From NCBI RefSeq assembly GCF_001570865.1, contig NZ_BCSM01000013.1, positions 17,288-81,287 on the forward strand: a stretch of DNA of 64,000 bases, written 5' to 3'. The notes under the pieces were generated by a model. That model was not told the DNA's origin, did no database searches, and saw only the letters and a list, made by a program, of their open reading frames with translations. Below are positions 42,488 through 55,463 of the stretch, piece by piece (positions within the stretch are counted from its first letter, which is position 1; each line of letters opens with the position of its first letter). Origin of the DNA: Rothia kristinae NBRC 15354 (GTDB taxonomy: Bacteria > Actinomycetota > Actinomycetes > Actinomycetales > Micrococcaceae). The translations under genes and the position numbers were made by a program.

Positions 42488-44083
42488 TCATTCCCACTCG
42501 ATGGTTCCCGGGGGCTTGGAGGTCACATCCAGCACCACCCGGTTGACCTCCTCGACCTCGTTGGTGATCCGGTTGGAGATCCGCGCCAGCAGGTCGTAGG
42601 GCAGGCGCGACCAGTCCGCGGTCATCGCGTCCTCGGAGGAGACCGGGCGCAGCACGATCGGGTGACCGTAGGTGCGCCCGTCGCCCTGCACCCCCACCGA
42701 GCGGACCTGGGAGAGCAGGACCACCGGCATCTGCCAGACCTCCTCGTCCAGCCCGGCCCGGGTCAGCTCGGCGCGCGCGATCGCGTCCGCGGCGCGCAGG
42801 ATCCGCAGGTTCTCCCGGGTGACCTCCCCGATCACCCGGATCCCCAGGCCCGGGCCCGGGAAGGGCTGGCGGGCCACGATCTTCTCCGGCACGCCCAGCT
42901 GCCGCCCGATCGCGCGCACCTCGTCCTTGAACAGGGTGCGCAGCGGCTCCACGAGCTCGAACTGCAGGTCCTCCGGCAGCCCGCCCACGTTGTGGTGGGA
43001 CTTGATGTTCGCAGCACCCTCGCCGCCGCCGGATTCGACGACGTCGGGGTACAGGGTGCCCTGGACGAGGAAGCGGATGTCCTCGGCCGGGCCCTCGATC
43101 TCGGCGACCAGCTTGCGCTGGGCGTCCTCGAAGGAGCGGATGAACTCCCGGCCGATCGTCTTGCGCTTGGTCTCCGGGTCGGTGACCCCCTCCAGGGCGG
43201 AGAGGAAGCGCTCGGACTCGTCGATGGTCACCACGCGGATGCCCATGGTCTCGGCGTAGTCCTGCTCGACCTGCTCCCGCTCGCCCTCGCGCAGCAGGCC
43301 GTGGTCGATGAAGAAGCAGGTCAGCTGGTCCCCGACCGCCCGGTGCACCAGGGCCGCGGCCACGGAGGAGTCCACCCCGCCGGACAGCGCGCAGATGACC
43401 TTCGCGTCCCCGACCTGGGCGCGGATGCGCTCCACCTGCTCCTCGATGACGTTGCCGGTGGTCCAGGTGGGCTCCAGCCCGGCCACCTCGAACAGGAAGC
43501 TCTCCAGGACCTGCTGGCCGTAGTCGGAGTGCCGCACCTCCGGGTGCCACTGCACCCCGGCCAGGCGCCGGTCCGCATCCACGAACGCGGCCACGGGGGC
43601 CCCGTCGGTGGTGGCCAGGACCTCGAAGCCTGCGGGGGCCTCGGTCACGGAGTCGCCGTGGCTCATCCACACGTTCTGGGTCACCGGGGTGCCGGCCAGG
43701 AAGGAGGCGCCGCCGCTGAGCGTGGCCTGGGTGGCCCCGTACTCGCGCAGCCCGGTGCGCGCGACCGTCCCGCCCAGCGCCCGGGCCATGACCTGGAAGC
43801 CGTAGCAGATGCCGAACACCGGCACGCCGGCCTCGAACAGGGCCGGGTCCCCCGCGGGGGCCTCGGGGGCGTAGACGCTGGCGGGCCCGCCGGAGAGGAT
43901 GATCGCCGCGGGGTTCTTCGCGAGCATGTCCTGCGCGGACATCGTGTGCGGCACGATCTCCGAGTAGACGCGGGCATCGCGCACGCGGCGGGCGATCAGC
44001 TGGGCGTACTGGGCGCCGTAGTCCACGACGAGGACCGGGCGGTCCTCCAGATCACCGGCGGCTGGGGTCTCGGTGGGGGTCAC
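42488..44083 (-). CDS. guaA: GMP synthase (glutamine-hydrolysing)
   Basis: 531-residue enzyme converting XMP to GMP. The glutaminase domain has [17 protein letters not shown], the nucleophile Cys in [17 protein letters not shown] and [13 protein letters not shown]. The ATP-pyrophosphatase domain carries [20 protein letters not shown], and the dimerisation domain ends [23 protein letters not shown] 44083 is taken as start. With guaB and guaB3 on the same strand it completes GMP synthesis. Length is standard. Confidence 0.98.
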   Translation of the reverse strand: MTPTETPAAGDLEDRPVLVVDYGAQYAQLIARRVRDARVYSEIVPHTMSAQDMLAKNPAAIILSGGPASVYAPEAPAGDPALFEAGVPVFGICYGFQVMARALGGTVARTGLREYGATQATLSGGASFLAGTPVTQNVWMSHGDSVTEAPAGFEVLATTDGAPVAAFVDADRRLAGVQWHPEVRHSDYGQQVLESFLFEVAGLEPTWTTGNVIEEQVERIRAQVGDAKVICALSGGVDSSVAAALVHRAVGDQLTCFFIDHGLLREGEREQVEQDYAETMGIRVVTIDESERFLSALEGVTDPETKRKTIGREFIRSFEDAQRKLVAEIEGPAEDIRFLVQGTLYPDVVESGGGEGAANIKSHHNVGGLPEDLQFELVEPLRTLFKDEVRAIGRQLGVPEKIVARQPFPGPGLGIRVIGEVTRENLRILRAADAIARAELTRAGLDEEVWQMPVVLLSQVRSVGVQGDGRTYGHPIVLRPVSSEDAMTADWSRLPYDLLARISNRITNEVEEVNRVVLDVTSKPPGTIEWE

Positions 44084-44254
44084 ACTCGTCCCTTCGGAAG
44101 GTCTTCGGGGTCTGCTTCCGACCCGGGCGGGCGCACGCGTGCGGCCGCGGGGTCGGCTCCGATCCCCCAGTCTAGGACACCCCGCCCGTGGGCCGGGGCG
44201 GGCTCGCGCGGCGGCGTCGCGGGCGGTGTCCGAGACGGATGAGCGGCGGGCGGG

Positions 44255-44830
44255 TCAGTAGCGGCGAGTCGCCTGCGGGTTCTCCCGCAGCTGCGCCAGG
44301 GTCTCCCGGTGGATGCGCCGCTCCACGATGAAGGACAGGAACGGCACGACCCCGCCCAGGGCCATCACGATCAGCTGGGGCAGCGGCCAGCGCATCAGCA
44401 GCCACACCCGGAAGCAGGCCAGCAGGTAAACGACGTAGAACCAGCCGTGCACGATGAGCACCCCGGTGGAGACGTTCACTCCGCCGGTGAGGTTCCCGGT
44501 CTCCCGGTTCAGCCAACCCAGGGCCACGTGCTCCCCGGTCTGGGCGTTCTGCGCGGAGGCCAGCAGATCGTAGCCGAAGCCGTAACGGGTGATCATCTCC
44601 GCCACCAGCAGCAGCAGGAAGGTCCCGGAGATCCACGCGCAGTACTTGTAGAAGGTCAGGGCCCCGCGGATCTGGGCCTCGGTGCCGCCGAACTTGCGTC
44701 GGCCCACCCGCAGGTTCGCGGCCTGCTCGGGGCTGGCGCCGGGCGGCAGCGGCACGGTCTTGCCGTCGGTGCGCTCCACCGGGCGGGGCGCCTCGGCGGG
44801 CTGGGACGGGTCGGCGGGATGCTGGGTCAT
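44255..44830 (-). CDS. DUF3817 membrane protein
   Basis: 191-residue membrane protein of the DUF3817 family. After a ~60-residue disordered N-terminus come three helices: YKYCAWISGTFLLLLVAEMI, GVLIVHGWFYVVYLLACFRV and LIVMALGGVVPFLSFIVERR. Function unknown. The gene starts 4 nt after the SURF1 stop, so the two are co-transcribed. Confidence 0.85.
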   Translation of the reverse strand: MTQHPADPSQPAEAPRPVERTDGKTVPLPPGASPEQAANLRVGRRKFGGTEAQIRGALTFYKYCAWISGTFLLLLVAEMITRYGFGYDLLASAQNAQTGEHVALGWLNRETGNLTGGVNVSTGVLIVHGWFYVVYLLACFRVWLLMRWPLPQLIVMALGGVVPFLSFIVERRIHRETLAQLRENPQATRRY

Positions 44831-44834
44831 TCGG

Positions 44835-45785
44835 TCACCTCGTGGGGTCGGGGGACGCGGCGGCGTCGTCGAAGTAGTAGTACTGGCCGGCCTCGGCATC
44901 GTAGTAGAAGTACCGGCCGGTGGACTGCTCGTAGTAGATCCGGCCCTCCTCCCCCGCGGCCGGCGCGGGGTCGAAGAACTCCTCGGGATGCTGCCGACGC
45001 CGGTGGGAGTCCGCGAGCATCCGCCACCACAGGAACAGGGCGAAGCCGGCGAAGACCACCCATTCCGCGGCGTAGAAGATGTTGAGCCAGTTCAGGGAAT
45101 CGCTGGTGTACTGCTGGGCGCGGATCGGCACCAGACCCTCATCCGGGGCGGACAGCCGGGCCGCATCCGTGAGGTGGTCCGCGCCGTCCAGGGGCAGCGA
45201 CTGCCCGGCCGGCACCTCCGCATCCGCGGTCACCGGCGCCGCGTACAGGGGGGCCTGCCAGGTGTTGGTCAGCTCGGCCGTGGCCGCGCTGCCCAGGATC
45301 CGCGGGTCCCGGGAGCCTTCCGAGGAGACCGGCCCCTCGTTGGCCACCAGCCGCCCGATGACGGTCAGCTCCCCGTCCGGCTCGGCCGGGATCCGCGCCG
45401 GGTCCGCCTCGGTGGTGAAGCCGCGGGCGACGGCGACCGAGAAGGTCCCCTGCGCCCGATCCGGCTGCTCATCGGGGATGAAGCGGGACACCACCCAGTA
45501 GCCGTGCTCCCCGTCCTTGACCCGGGAGCCCACCAGCACGGAGGATCCGTGCTCGTAGTGCCCGCTGGTGCGCACCATGGCGTCCGCCTCGGAGGCGAGC
45601 ACCGGCTGCAGCGGGGCGGCCACGGAGGCCAGCGGGACCACGGCCTCCTTGGCGGGGTCCGCGGAGACCTCGTGGGCCGAGGCCGAGCCGAGCTGCCACC
45701 GGCTGAGCAACATGAACCCGGTCGCGAAGACCAGGGCCAGCAGCAGCCCCGCCAGCCAGCGGGGCGTCAGAGCGAGTTTCAGCAC
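44835..45785 (-). CDS. SURF1-family protein with Tyr-rich C-terminus
   Basis: 316-residue SURF1 protein, an assembly factor for haem-copper oxidases. Helix 1 (AGLLLALVFATGFMLLSRWQ) with WQL start, the conserved GYWVVSRFIPD, and the second helix IFYAAEWVVFAGFALFLWWR frame the domain. Beyond the usual end, the last 30 residues carry three aromatic repeats (RIYYEQSTGRYFYYDAEAGQ then YYYFDD), OCRE-like in pattern, not typical of SURF1. It is divergent from kup and followed by the DUF3817 gene. Confidence 0.88.
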   Translation of the reverse strand: MLKLALTPRWLAGLLLALVFATGFMLLSRWQLGSASAHEVSADPAKEAVVPLASVAAPLQPVLASEADAMVRTSGHYEHGSSVLVGSRVKDGEHGYWVVSRFIPDEQPDRAQGTFSVAVARGFTTEADPARIPAEPDGELTVIGRLVANEGPVSSEGSRDPRILGSAATAELTNTWQAPLYAAPVTADAEVPAGQSLPLDGADHLTDAARLSAPDEGLVPIRAQQYTSDSLNWLNIFYAAEWVVFAGFALFLWWRMLADSHRRRQHPEEFFDPAPAAGEEGRIYYEQSTGRYFYYDAEAGQYYYFDDAAASPDPTR

Positions 45786-45905
45786 CCCACCACCCTATCC
45801 CGCCGTCGGCGAGCCCGCCCCTGAGCCCAGCGCCCGCGGGGCCCGTGAGACCCGGGCGCGCCATCCGCTTGCCACGCCGGGAGCGTGGTGGCAGGATGAC
45901 GCTTC

Positions 45906-47885
45906 GTGAACGCACCCGCGGGCCCTGCACCACTGCATCCGTCGGCTCCCGCCGACTCCTCCTCCGCACCCTTCGACACCGTCTCCCTGGAGCTGCCCCA
46001 CGGTCACCCCGGACCGGTGCTGCCGCTGGTCATCGCCGCCCTCGGCGTCGTCTTCGGGGACATCGGCACCTCCCCGCTCTACGCCGTGCAGACGGTGTTC
46101 ACCCTGCACGACCGGTTCATCGCCCCCACCGAGGAGGACGTACTCGGCGTCGTCTCGATGCTGCTGTGGTGCCTGTTCCTCATCGTCACCCTGGCCTACA
46201 TCACCTTCATCATGAAGGCCGACAACCAGGGCGAAGGGGGCATCCTGTCCCTGGCGGCCCTGATCCGGCGCAAGCTCGGCCTGCGCTCCCGACGCGCCGG
46301 CGCCGCGCTGGTGCTGGCGATCATCGGCGCCGCCCTGTTCTACGGCGATTCGCTGATCACCCCCGCGGTGTCCGTGCTCTCGGCCGTGGAGGGCCTCAGC
46401 GTCGCGGACCCGGGGCTGGAGGAGGCCGTGGTGCCGATCGCGCTGGTGATCCTCACCGTGCTGTTCCTCGTCCAGCGCTGGGGCACCGGGACCATCGGGA
46501 AGGCCTTCGGGCCGGTCATGGTCGCGTGGTTCGCGGTGCTAATCCTGCTCGGCCTGCCCCACCTCGTGCAGAACCCCGCGATCCTGCGGGCGCTGTCCCC
46601 CACCTACGCGCTGTCCTTCGCCGCGGACCGCCCGATCGTCGCCTTCGTGGCGCTGGGCGCGGTGGTCCTGGCGGTGACCGGCGTGGAGGCGCTGTACGCG
46701 GACATGGGCCACTTCGGGCGCCGGCCGATCCTGCTGGGCTGGCTGTGCCTGGTGCTGCCGGGCCTGGCGATCAACTACCTCGGGCAGGGGGCGCTGATCC
46801 TCTCCGACCCGGCGGCCATCGCCAACCCCTTCTACCTGCTGGCGCCTTCCTGGGCGCAGCTGCCGCTGGTGGTCCTGGCCACCTGCGCGACCGTCATCGC
46901 CTCCCAGGCGGTGATCTCCGGGGCCTTCTCCGTGTCCCGGCAGGCCACGCGCCTCTCGCTGCTGCCGCGGCTGAAGGTCGTGCAGACCTCCCGGGAGCAG
47001 GGCGGACAGATCTACATGCCCACCGTGAACTTCCTGCTGTTCCTCGGGGTCCTGGCCCTGGTGCTGATCTTCCGCTCCTCCTCCTCGCTGGCCGCCGCCT
47101 ACGGGCTGTCCGTGACCGGCACCCTGCTGCTGGAGTTCTCGCTGTTCCTGCTGCTGGCCCAGGCCGTGTGGGGCTGGTCCTGGCCGCGGCTGATCGCGCT
47201 GGGCGCGGTGATCGGCGGGCTGGAGCTGCTGCTGTTCGGGGCCAACGTGCTCAAGGTCCTCTCCGGCGGGTGGCTGCCGCTGCTGATCGCCTCGATCGCC
47301 GCGACCCTGATGCTCACCTGGCGGCGCGGCTCGCGGATCATGTTCGGCCGGCGCGCCGAGATGGAGGGGCCGATCGAGCAGTTCGTCGCCTATGTCAAGG
47401 AGCACCGCGTGCCCCGGGTGCCCGGAGTGGCCGTGTATCCCCACGGGGATCCCAGCACGGCGCCGCTGGCCCTGCACTCCAACGTGCAGTTCAACCACGT
47501 GCTGCACGAGCACGTGGTGATCATGACGATGAAGAACATCGGGGTCCCGCACGTGCGCCACGAGGACCGGCTGGTGGTCACGGAGCTGGGCGATCCCGGG
47601 GACGGCATCGTGCACGTGCTGTGCCGGGTCGGGTTCAACGACTCCCAGGACCTCCCGGACGCCCTGCGCCTGGCCGTGGGCCGCGCCCCGGAACTGGAGT
47701 TCGACCCGCGGGAGGCCACCTACATGCTCTCCGTGTTCCGCATCGAGCGGGGCCAGGACCGCTGCATGCCGCGCTGGCAGAAGGCCGTGTTCCGGCTGCT
47801 GGAGAAGTTCTCCGCCAACAAGACCCAGGTCTTCCACCTGCCCCCGGACTCCACCACGGTCATGGGCGCGCAGGCCGAGCTGTAG
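45906..47885 (+). CDS. kup: Kup-family potassium transporter
   Basis: 659-residue K+/H+ symporter. VIAALGVVFGDIGTSPLYAV is the family signature in helix 1, ADNQGEGGILSLAALIRRKL follows helix 2, and GVEALYADMGHFGRRPILLG is a second Kup hallmark. About twelve helices are followed by a cytoplasmic domain of ~150 residues (VAVYPHGDPSTAPLALHSNV, KNIGVPHVRHEDRLVVTELG). GTG 45906 is the start. Divergent from SURF1, convergent with guaB3. Confidence 0.96.
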   Translation: MNAPAGPAPLHPSAPADSSSAPFDTVSLELPHGHPGPVLPLVIAALGVVFGDIGTSPLYAVQTVFTLHDRFIAPTEEDVLGVVSMLLWCLFLIVTLAYITFIMKADNQGEGGILSLAALIRRKLGLRSRRAGAALVLAIIGAALFYGDSLITPAVSVLSAVEGLSVADPGLEEAVVPIALVILTVLFLVQRWGTGTIGKAFGPVMVAWFAVLILLGLPHLVQNPAILRALSPTYALSFAADRPIVAFVALGAVVLAVTGVEALYADMGHFGRRPILLGWLCLVLPGLAINYLGQGALILSDPAAIANPFYLLAPSWAQLPLVVLATCATVIASQAVISGAFSVSRQATRLSLLPRLKVVQTSREQGGQIYMPTVNFLLFLGVLALVLIFRSSSSLAAAYGLSVTGTLLLEFSLFLLLAQAVWGWSWPRLIALGAVIGGLELLLFGANVLKVLSGGWLPLLIASIAATLMLTWRRGSRIMFGRRAEMEGPIEQFVAYVKEHRVPRVPGVAVYPHGDPSTAPLALHSNVQFNHVLHEHVVIMTMKNIGVPHVRHEDRLVVTELGDPGDGIVHVLCRVGFNDSQDLPDALRLAVGRAPELEFDPREATYMLSVFRIERGQDRCMPRWQKAVFRLLEKFSANKTQVFHLPPDSTTVMGAQAEL

Positions 47886-47933
47886 GCGCCGCCCGGTCCG
47901 GCGCCGGCGTCCCAGCTCCGGCGCGCCGACGTC

Positions 47934-47983
47934 GACGGCCCCGCACCCGTCCCGCCCTCGGGCGGTCGGGATGCGGGGCCGTC
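47934..47983. terminator. Bidirectional terminator between kup and guaB3
   Basis: 12-bp outer stem GACGGCCCCGCA/TGCGGGGCCGTC with further pairing inside. It lies between the convergent kup and guaB3 ends. Confidence 0.85.
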
Positions 47984-47996
47984 GCAGCGGGGTCGC

Positions 47997-49127
47997 TCAG
48001 TAGCGCTGGCGGTGGGTCAGCACGACGTCGGAGCGCTGGAACTCCTTCAGATCCGAGTACCCGGTGGTGGCCATCGCCCGGCGCACCGCGCCCATGAGGT
48101 TCGAGGTGCCGTCCACATGGTGGCTGGGCCCGTAGAGGACCTCCTGCAGGGAGCCGACCTGCTCCATCGGGGTGCGGGTCCCGCGCGGGAACTCCGGGTG
48201 GTGGGCCTCCGGACCCCAGTGGTACCCGCGCCCGGGGGCCTCCGCGGCCCGGGCCAGGGGCGCGCCGATCATCACGGCGTCAGCCCCCATGGCCATGGCC
48301 TTGACCATGTCCCCGGACAGGCCCATCCCGCCGTCGGCGATCACGTGCACGTACCGGCCGCCGGACTCATCCAGGTAGTCCGAGCGCGCCTGGGCGGCGT
48401 CGGAGATGGCCGAAGCCATCGCGGCGTGGATGCCCAGGGCGCGGCGGGTGGTGCTGGCCGCTCCCCCGCCGAAGCCCACCAGGACCCCGGCCGCACCGGT
48501 GCGCATCAGGTGCAGGGCCGGGGCGTAGCCGGCGGCCCCGCCCACGATCACCGGGACGTCCAGCTCGTAGATGAAGCGCTTGAGGTCCAGGGGCTCCTGA
48601 TTCTGGGACACGTGCTCCGCGGAGACGGTGGTCCCACGGATCACGAACAGGTCCACCCCGGCCTTCACCACGGTCTCGTAGTGCTCCTGGGTGCGCTGCG
48701 GGGTCAGGGCCCCCGCCACCACGACCCCGGCCTCGCGGATCTGGGCCAGGCGGGCGGTGATCAACTCCGGCTTGATCGGCTCGGCGTAGATCTTCTGCAT
48801 CCGGGAGGTCACCCGCGGCATGTCGTCCCGGGGCAGCAGGGAGATCTCCTCCAGGTACGGCTCCGGGTCCTCGTAGCGGGTCCACAGCCCCTCCAGGTTC
48901 AGCACCCCGAGCCCGCCCAGGCGCCCCAGGGCGATGGCCGTCTCCGGGGACATCACGGAGTCCATGGGCGCCCCGAGGATCGGGGTCGGGAAGGAGAAGG
49001 CATCGATCTGCCAGTCCGTGCTCACGTCCCGGGGATCGCGGGTGCGCCGGGAGGGGACCAGGGCGACGTCGTCCAGGGAGTAGGTGCGGCGGGCGCGCTT
49101 CCAGCGCCCGATCTCGATGTCGTTCAC
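47997..49127 (-). CDS. guaB3: GuaB3-type IMP dehydrogenase paralogue
   Basis: 376-residue TIM-barrel protein of the actinobacterial GuaB3 clade, without CBS domains. SLDDVALVPSRRTRDPRDVS and PILGAPMDSVMSPETAIALG are typical. In the loop that carries the catalytic Cys of IMPDH it reads AGVLVGFGGGAASTTRRALG, with no Cys; other actinobacterial GuaB3 proteins, as I recall, share this lack. The activity is therefore uncertain (regulatory or GMP-reductase-like proposals exist). GTG 49127 is the start, with AGGA about 12 nt upstream. guaB lies 85 nt upstream on the same strand. Confidence 0.9.
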   Translation of the reverse strand: MNDIEIGRWKRARRTYSLDDVALVPSRRTRDPRDVSTDWQIDAFSFPTPILGAPMDSVMSPETAIALGRLGGLGVLNLEGLWTRYEDPEPYLEEISLLPRDDMPRVTSRMQKIYAEPIKPELITARLAQIREAGVVVAGALTPQRTQEHYETVVKAGVDLFVIRGTTVSAEHVSQNQEPLDLKRFIYELDVPVIVGGAAGYAPALHLMRTGAAGVLVGFGGGAASTTRRALGIHAAMASAISDAAQARSDYLDESGGRYVHVIADGGMGLSGDMVKAMAMGADAVMIGAPLARAAEAPGRGYHWGPEAHHPEFPRGTRTPMEQVGSLQEVLYGPSHHVDGTSNLMGAVRRAMATTGYSDLKEFQRSDVVLTHRQRY

Positions 49128-49212
49128 GGGTGTTCTCGTCCTTTCGGGCTCCGACGCCGGGCGCGGCACACCACCCGGGAAGGGGCGTGAGCGGGCCGGG
49201 TCGGAGCGGGCC

Positions 49213-50853
<1,641 letters not shown>

Positions 50854-52995
50854 TCAGCCGTCGATGCGCTGGGCCGCGTCCGCGGTCCGCCGAGCCGTCT
50901 CGAAGCGTTCGTCGAAGAACGCCTGGGCGGTGCGCACGTAGGTGGCCGTGATGTGGTTGTCGTCGATGTAGGTGTACACGTTGCCGACCTCGGGCGGGCA
51001 GCGGCCTTCTGGGCAGATGATGTCGTCCATGTCCACGGAGGCGTATCCGGGAATGGACCGCTGCCAGGCCAGCGTGGGATCGCCGGTGCCGGCCGTGACG
51101 TGTTCGAAGGTGCAGGCATCCAGCCCCTTCTGCTTCTCGCAGTCCATGTGCGACTGAGGGAAGCGGGCGTTGTCCCTGATGCCGATAACTCGGATGCCCT
51201 GGCCCGACCATCGGCGAACCTGCTCCTCCGTTCCGGGCCGGATGACCTCTGCGGCGCCGTCATGGGTGGCGAAGGTGGACTGGATCACCAGGTCGTCCGG
51301 GTGCAATCGGTTGATCAGCTCCTCCGCTCGAGGCACCCACTGCTGGCACTGCTCGGAGCCGTTGTCCTGGGCGGTGGTGAAGTAGCACCCCGGGTAGCGG
51401 ATGAAGATCAGATCTTCGTTGCTGCGCCGCGCCCGATCCATCATCGCGGTCATCCACTGCTCCGTGTGGGAGTTGCCGACCGCCACGACGGTGCGGTCAG
51501 GCTGATCCTGGCGCACCGAGTAGTAGCACTGCTCGCCGGGCAGGCCGGCGGGTGCCGGATGCATGACTCGATCGCAGGTGCTGCCCAAGTGGCTCTGAGC
51601 CCAGTCACCGACCCGCACCACCTCGGTGGGGGTCAGTTCCGGATCAGGATCTCCTTGGTACACGTACCCGGACTCCAGGATCCTGGCCCCGGGGTAATCC
51701 CGCTCCGCATGAGCATCCAAGACCGCCTGGCGGTGGCGGATCTGTCCCTGCCATCCCATCGCCGCGCCCAGCCCCAGGCACAGGCACAGGCCGATGACCG
51801 CCAGGGAGCGCCAGCGCCCGGCCTCGGCCCACCGCCAGGAGCGCAGCGGCGCATCCACCCAGCGGGTCAGAGCGACGGCGCCGGCCAGCGACAGGGCCAG
51901 CAGGCCGACCCCGGAGACGAACCCGGCCTTCTCCTGGCCGACGTGGGAGAGATAGAAGACCAGCAGCGGCCAGTGCAGCAGGTACAGGGCGTAGGAGTAT
52001 CCGCCCAGACGCACCAGAGGACCCCAGGACAGCAGACGGTCCGCACCCCAGCGGGTGCCGGTCTGCCCCGCGAAGATCACGAGGCTGGCCGCCAGCGTCG
52101 GCCACAGGGCGATCCATCCGGGGAACGCTCCCTGCACATCCAGGACCGCTCCGCACAGGAGGATCGCCGCGACCCCGATCCACCCCAGCCCGGCCCGCAC
52201 CCGGGCCGGGGCGCGCAGCAGCGGCAGCAGGATCGCCAGCAGGGAGCCCAGGGCGAACTCCCACAGCCGAGCGAAGGTGTTGAAGTACGCGGACTGCTGA
52301 TCCGCACTGGTGAGGATCACCGAGAAAGCCAGCGACGCCGCGAAGATCAGACCGAACAGCGTCCCCAGCACGGCACGGGCCGGTAGGCGCAGGCCCCGGA
52401 TGATGAGGGCCCCGAGCGCGAACAGCAGGGGCCAGGTCAGGAAGATCTGCCCCTGCACGGACAGCGACCAGAAGTGGCGCAGCGGGGAGGCCGCACCGGA
52501 GTCCGCGGCGTAGTAATCCACCGCGTGGGCGATCGAGTACCAGTTCTCCCAGTACGTCAGCACCGAGACGGACTCCCGCAGGATCGGCAGCCAGCGCTCC
52601 GGACCCAGCAGCGCCCGCGTTCCGACCAGCACCAGCAGCACCGTGAGCACCGCCAGGGGCAGGATCCGTTTGAACACGTGCACCCAGTACGTGCTCAACC
52701 GCCGCCACCCGATCCGCTCCCCGCGTTCGATCCGGCGGGTGAAGGACAGCGTCATCAGGAACGCGGAGATGAACAGGAACACATCCACCCCGCCGGAGAC
52801 CCGACCGAACCAGATGTGGTACGCGGCGACCAGCAGCACGGCCAGCGAGCGCAGCCCCTGGATCTCCGGCCGGAATGCCGGGGCGGGGGCAGGGGCCCGA
52901 CCCGTGCCCAGCCCCACGGCGTCGCGGACGGTGGACGGCGGCTGCGTGCCCGGGGCCGCGGCGGGGGCTGAGGGGATCGATGATGGCGGGGTCAT
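50854..52995 (-). CDS. OafA/YrhL-type acyltransferase with SGNH domain
   Basis: 713-residue membrane acyltransferase. The N-terminal OafA/acyltransferase_3 domain (FRPEIQGLRSLAVLLVAAYH, with the catalytic His in AYHIWFG; GGVDVFLFISAFLMTLSFTR) contains about ten helices. The C-terminal extracytoplasmic SGNH hydrolase has VVAVGNSHTEQWMTAMM (nucleophile Ser) and YIDDNHITATYVRT (Asp/His). Such two-domain proteins O-acetylate cell-surface polysaccharides or peptidoglycan. ATG 52995 is the chosen start; the longer upstream frame has no support. Confidence 0.92.
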   Translation of the reverse strand: MTPPSSIPSAPAAAPGTQPPSTVRDAVGLGTGRAPAPAPAFRPEIQGLRSLAVLLVAAYHIWFGRVSGGVDVFLFISAFLMTLSFTRRIERGERIGWRRLSTYWVHVFKRILPLAVLTVLLVLVGTRALLGPERWLPILRESVSVLTYWENWYSIAHAVDYYAADSGAASPLRHFWSLSVQGQIFLTWPLLFALGALIIRGLRLPARAVLGTLFGLIFAASLAFSVILTSADQQSAYFNTFARLWEFALGSLLAILLPLLRAPARVRAGLGWIGVAAILLCGAVLDVQGAFPGWIALWPTLAASLVIFAGQTGTRWGADRLLSWGPLVRLGGYSYALYLLHWPLLVFYLSHVGQEKAGFVSGVGLLALSLAGAVALTRWVDAPLRSWRWAEAGRWRSLAVIGLCLCLGLGAAMGWQGQIRHRQAVLDAHAERDYPGARILESGYVYQGDPDPELTPTEVVRVGDWAQSHLGSTCDRVMHPAPAGLPGEQCYYSVRQDQPDRTVVAVGNSHTEQWMTAMMDRARRSNEDLIFIRYPGCYFTTAQDNGSEQCQQWVPRAEELINRLHPDDLVIQSTFATHDGAAEVIRPGTEEQVRRWSGQGIRVIGIRDNARFPQSHMDCEKQKGLDACTFEHVTAGTGDPTLAWQRSIPGYASVDMDDIICPEGRCPPEVGNVYTYIDDNHITATYVRTAQAFFDERFETARRTADAAQRIDG

Positions 52996-53188
52996 GCGGA
53001 GAAAGGGGGATCCTCGACGGGGCGGCGACTGCGGAAGTGAGCGTCCCCGCTCCGAGCGGGGGCAAACCCTCACATCCTAGCCGAATCGGGGCTTCCGGCT
53101 CGGCAGCCCCGTCCCCCTCCCCACGGGGTTCCGACCTGAGCGCACCGGCTCCGCGGCCCTCGCCTCCGGGCTGATGCGGCGGACGGAA

Positions 53189-53250
53189 CGCGCGATCCCC
53201 GCCGCCGGAGGCCCCGGTTGGACGGGGCATCGGGCGACGGGGATCGCGCG
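53189..53250 (-). terminator. groEL terminator with nested hairpins
   Basis: 13-bp outer stem CGCGCGATCCCCG/CGGGGATCGCGCG and an inner GCCCCG/CGGGGC hairpin, following the groEL stop on the minus strand. No U-tract. Confidence 0.75.
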
Positions 53251-53289
53251 GAGACGGGCCCGCGCATCACGGGACCCGGAGGGAAGAGG

Positions 53290-54885
<1,596 letters not shown>

Positions 54886-54940
54886 TCATGACTCCTTGTC
54901 GTGAAGGGTGGGTGCGGGTCTCGTGCGCGGATGCGTGAGA

Positions 54941-55237
54941 CTACTTCTCGACGACGGCCAGCACGTCCCGCGCGGAGAGCACGAGGTACTCCTGGCCGGA
55001 GTACTTGACCTCGGTCCCGCCGTACTTGGAGTAGATGACGACGTCGCCCTCGGCGACGTCCACGGGCAAGCGGTTGCCCTTGTCGTCCACGCGGCCGGGG
55101 CCCACGGCCACGACCTTGCCCTCCTGGGGCTTCTCCTTGGCGGTGTCCGGGATGACCAGCCCGGAGGCGGTGGTCTGCTCGGCCTCGACGGGCTGGACGA
55201 CGATGCGGTCTTCCAGGGGCTTGATGGAGACGGACAT
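54941..55237 (-). CDS. groES: 10-kDa co-chaperonin GroES
   Basis: 98-residue lid of the GroEL chamber. [20 protein letters not shown] is the conserved N-terminus, the mobile loop is [18 protein letters not shown], and [20 protein letters not shown] and [15 protein letters not shown] complete the fold. The ribosome site is AAGGAAGAAGG before ATG 55237. Confidence 0.98.
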   Translation of the reverse strand: MSVSIKPLEDRIVVQPVEAEQTTASGLVIPDTAKEKPQEGKVVAVGPGRVDDKGNRLPVDVAEGDVVIYSKYGGTEVKYSGQEYLVLSARDVLAVVEK

Positions 55238-55333
55238 GGTGGACCTTCTTCCTTGGGTTGTCGGTACGCGGCATGAGCCTGTGGGTGAGGCGAGCCAACC
55301 GTCGTCGCGGTGCCGATTGAGCGCCAGGCCCAG

Positions 55334-55360
55334 TTAGCACCCTGAGTGCCAGAGTGCTAA
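55334..55360 (-). promoter_or_regulatory. CIRCE operator for HrcA
   Basis: TTAGCACCC-N9-GAGTGCTAA: the right arm is perfect and the left arm has one mismatch from TTAGCACTC. It sits just downstream of the -10 box, where HrcA binding blocks transcription of groESL until heat shock. Confidence 0.95.
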
Positions 55361-55365
55361 AGCCG

Positions 55366-55395
55366 ACTCTATTCCGGGCGTTAGCAGAGGGTCAA
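55366..55395 (-). promoter_or_regulatory. groES-groEL promoter
   Basis: On the minus strand, TTGACC (55390-55395) and TAGAGT (55366-55371) are separated by 18 nt, giving a sigma-70-type promoter immediately upstream of the CIRCE element. Confidence 0.8.
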
Positions 55396-55463
55396 GGCGA
55401 GTGCCAGCCTCCGCCGAGGGCGGAACCGACGCCGCCGTCCGGGGCCCGGTTAGGGTGGAGCGC

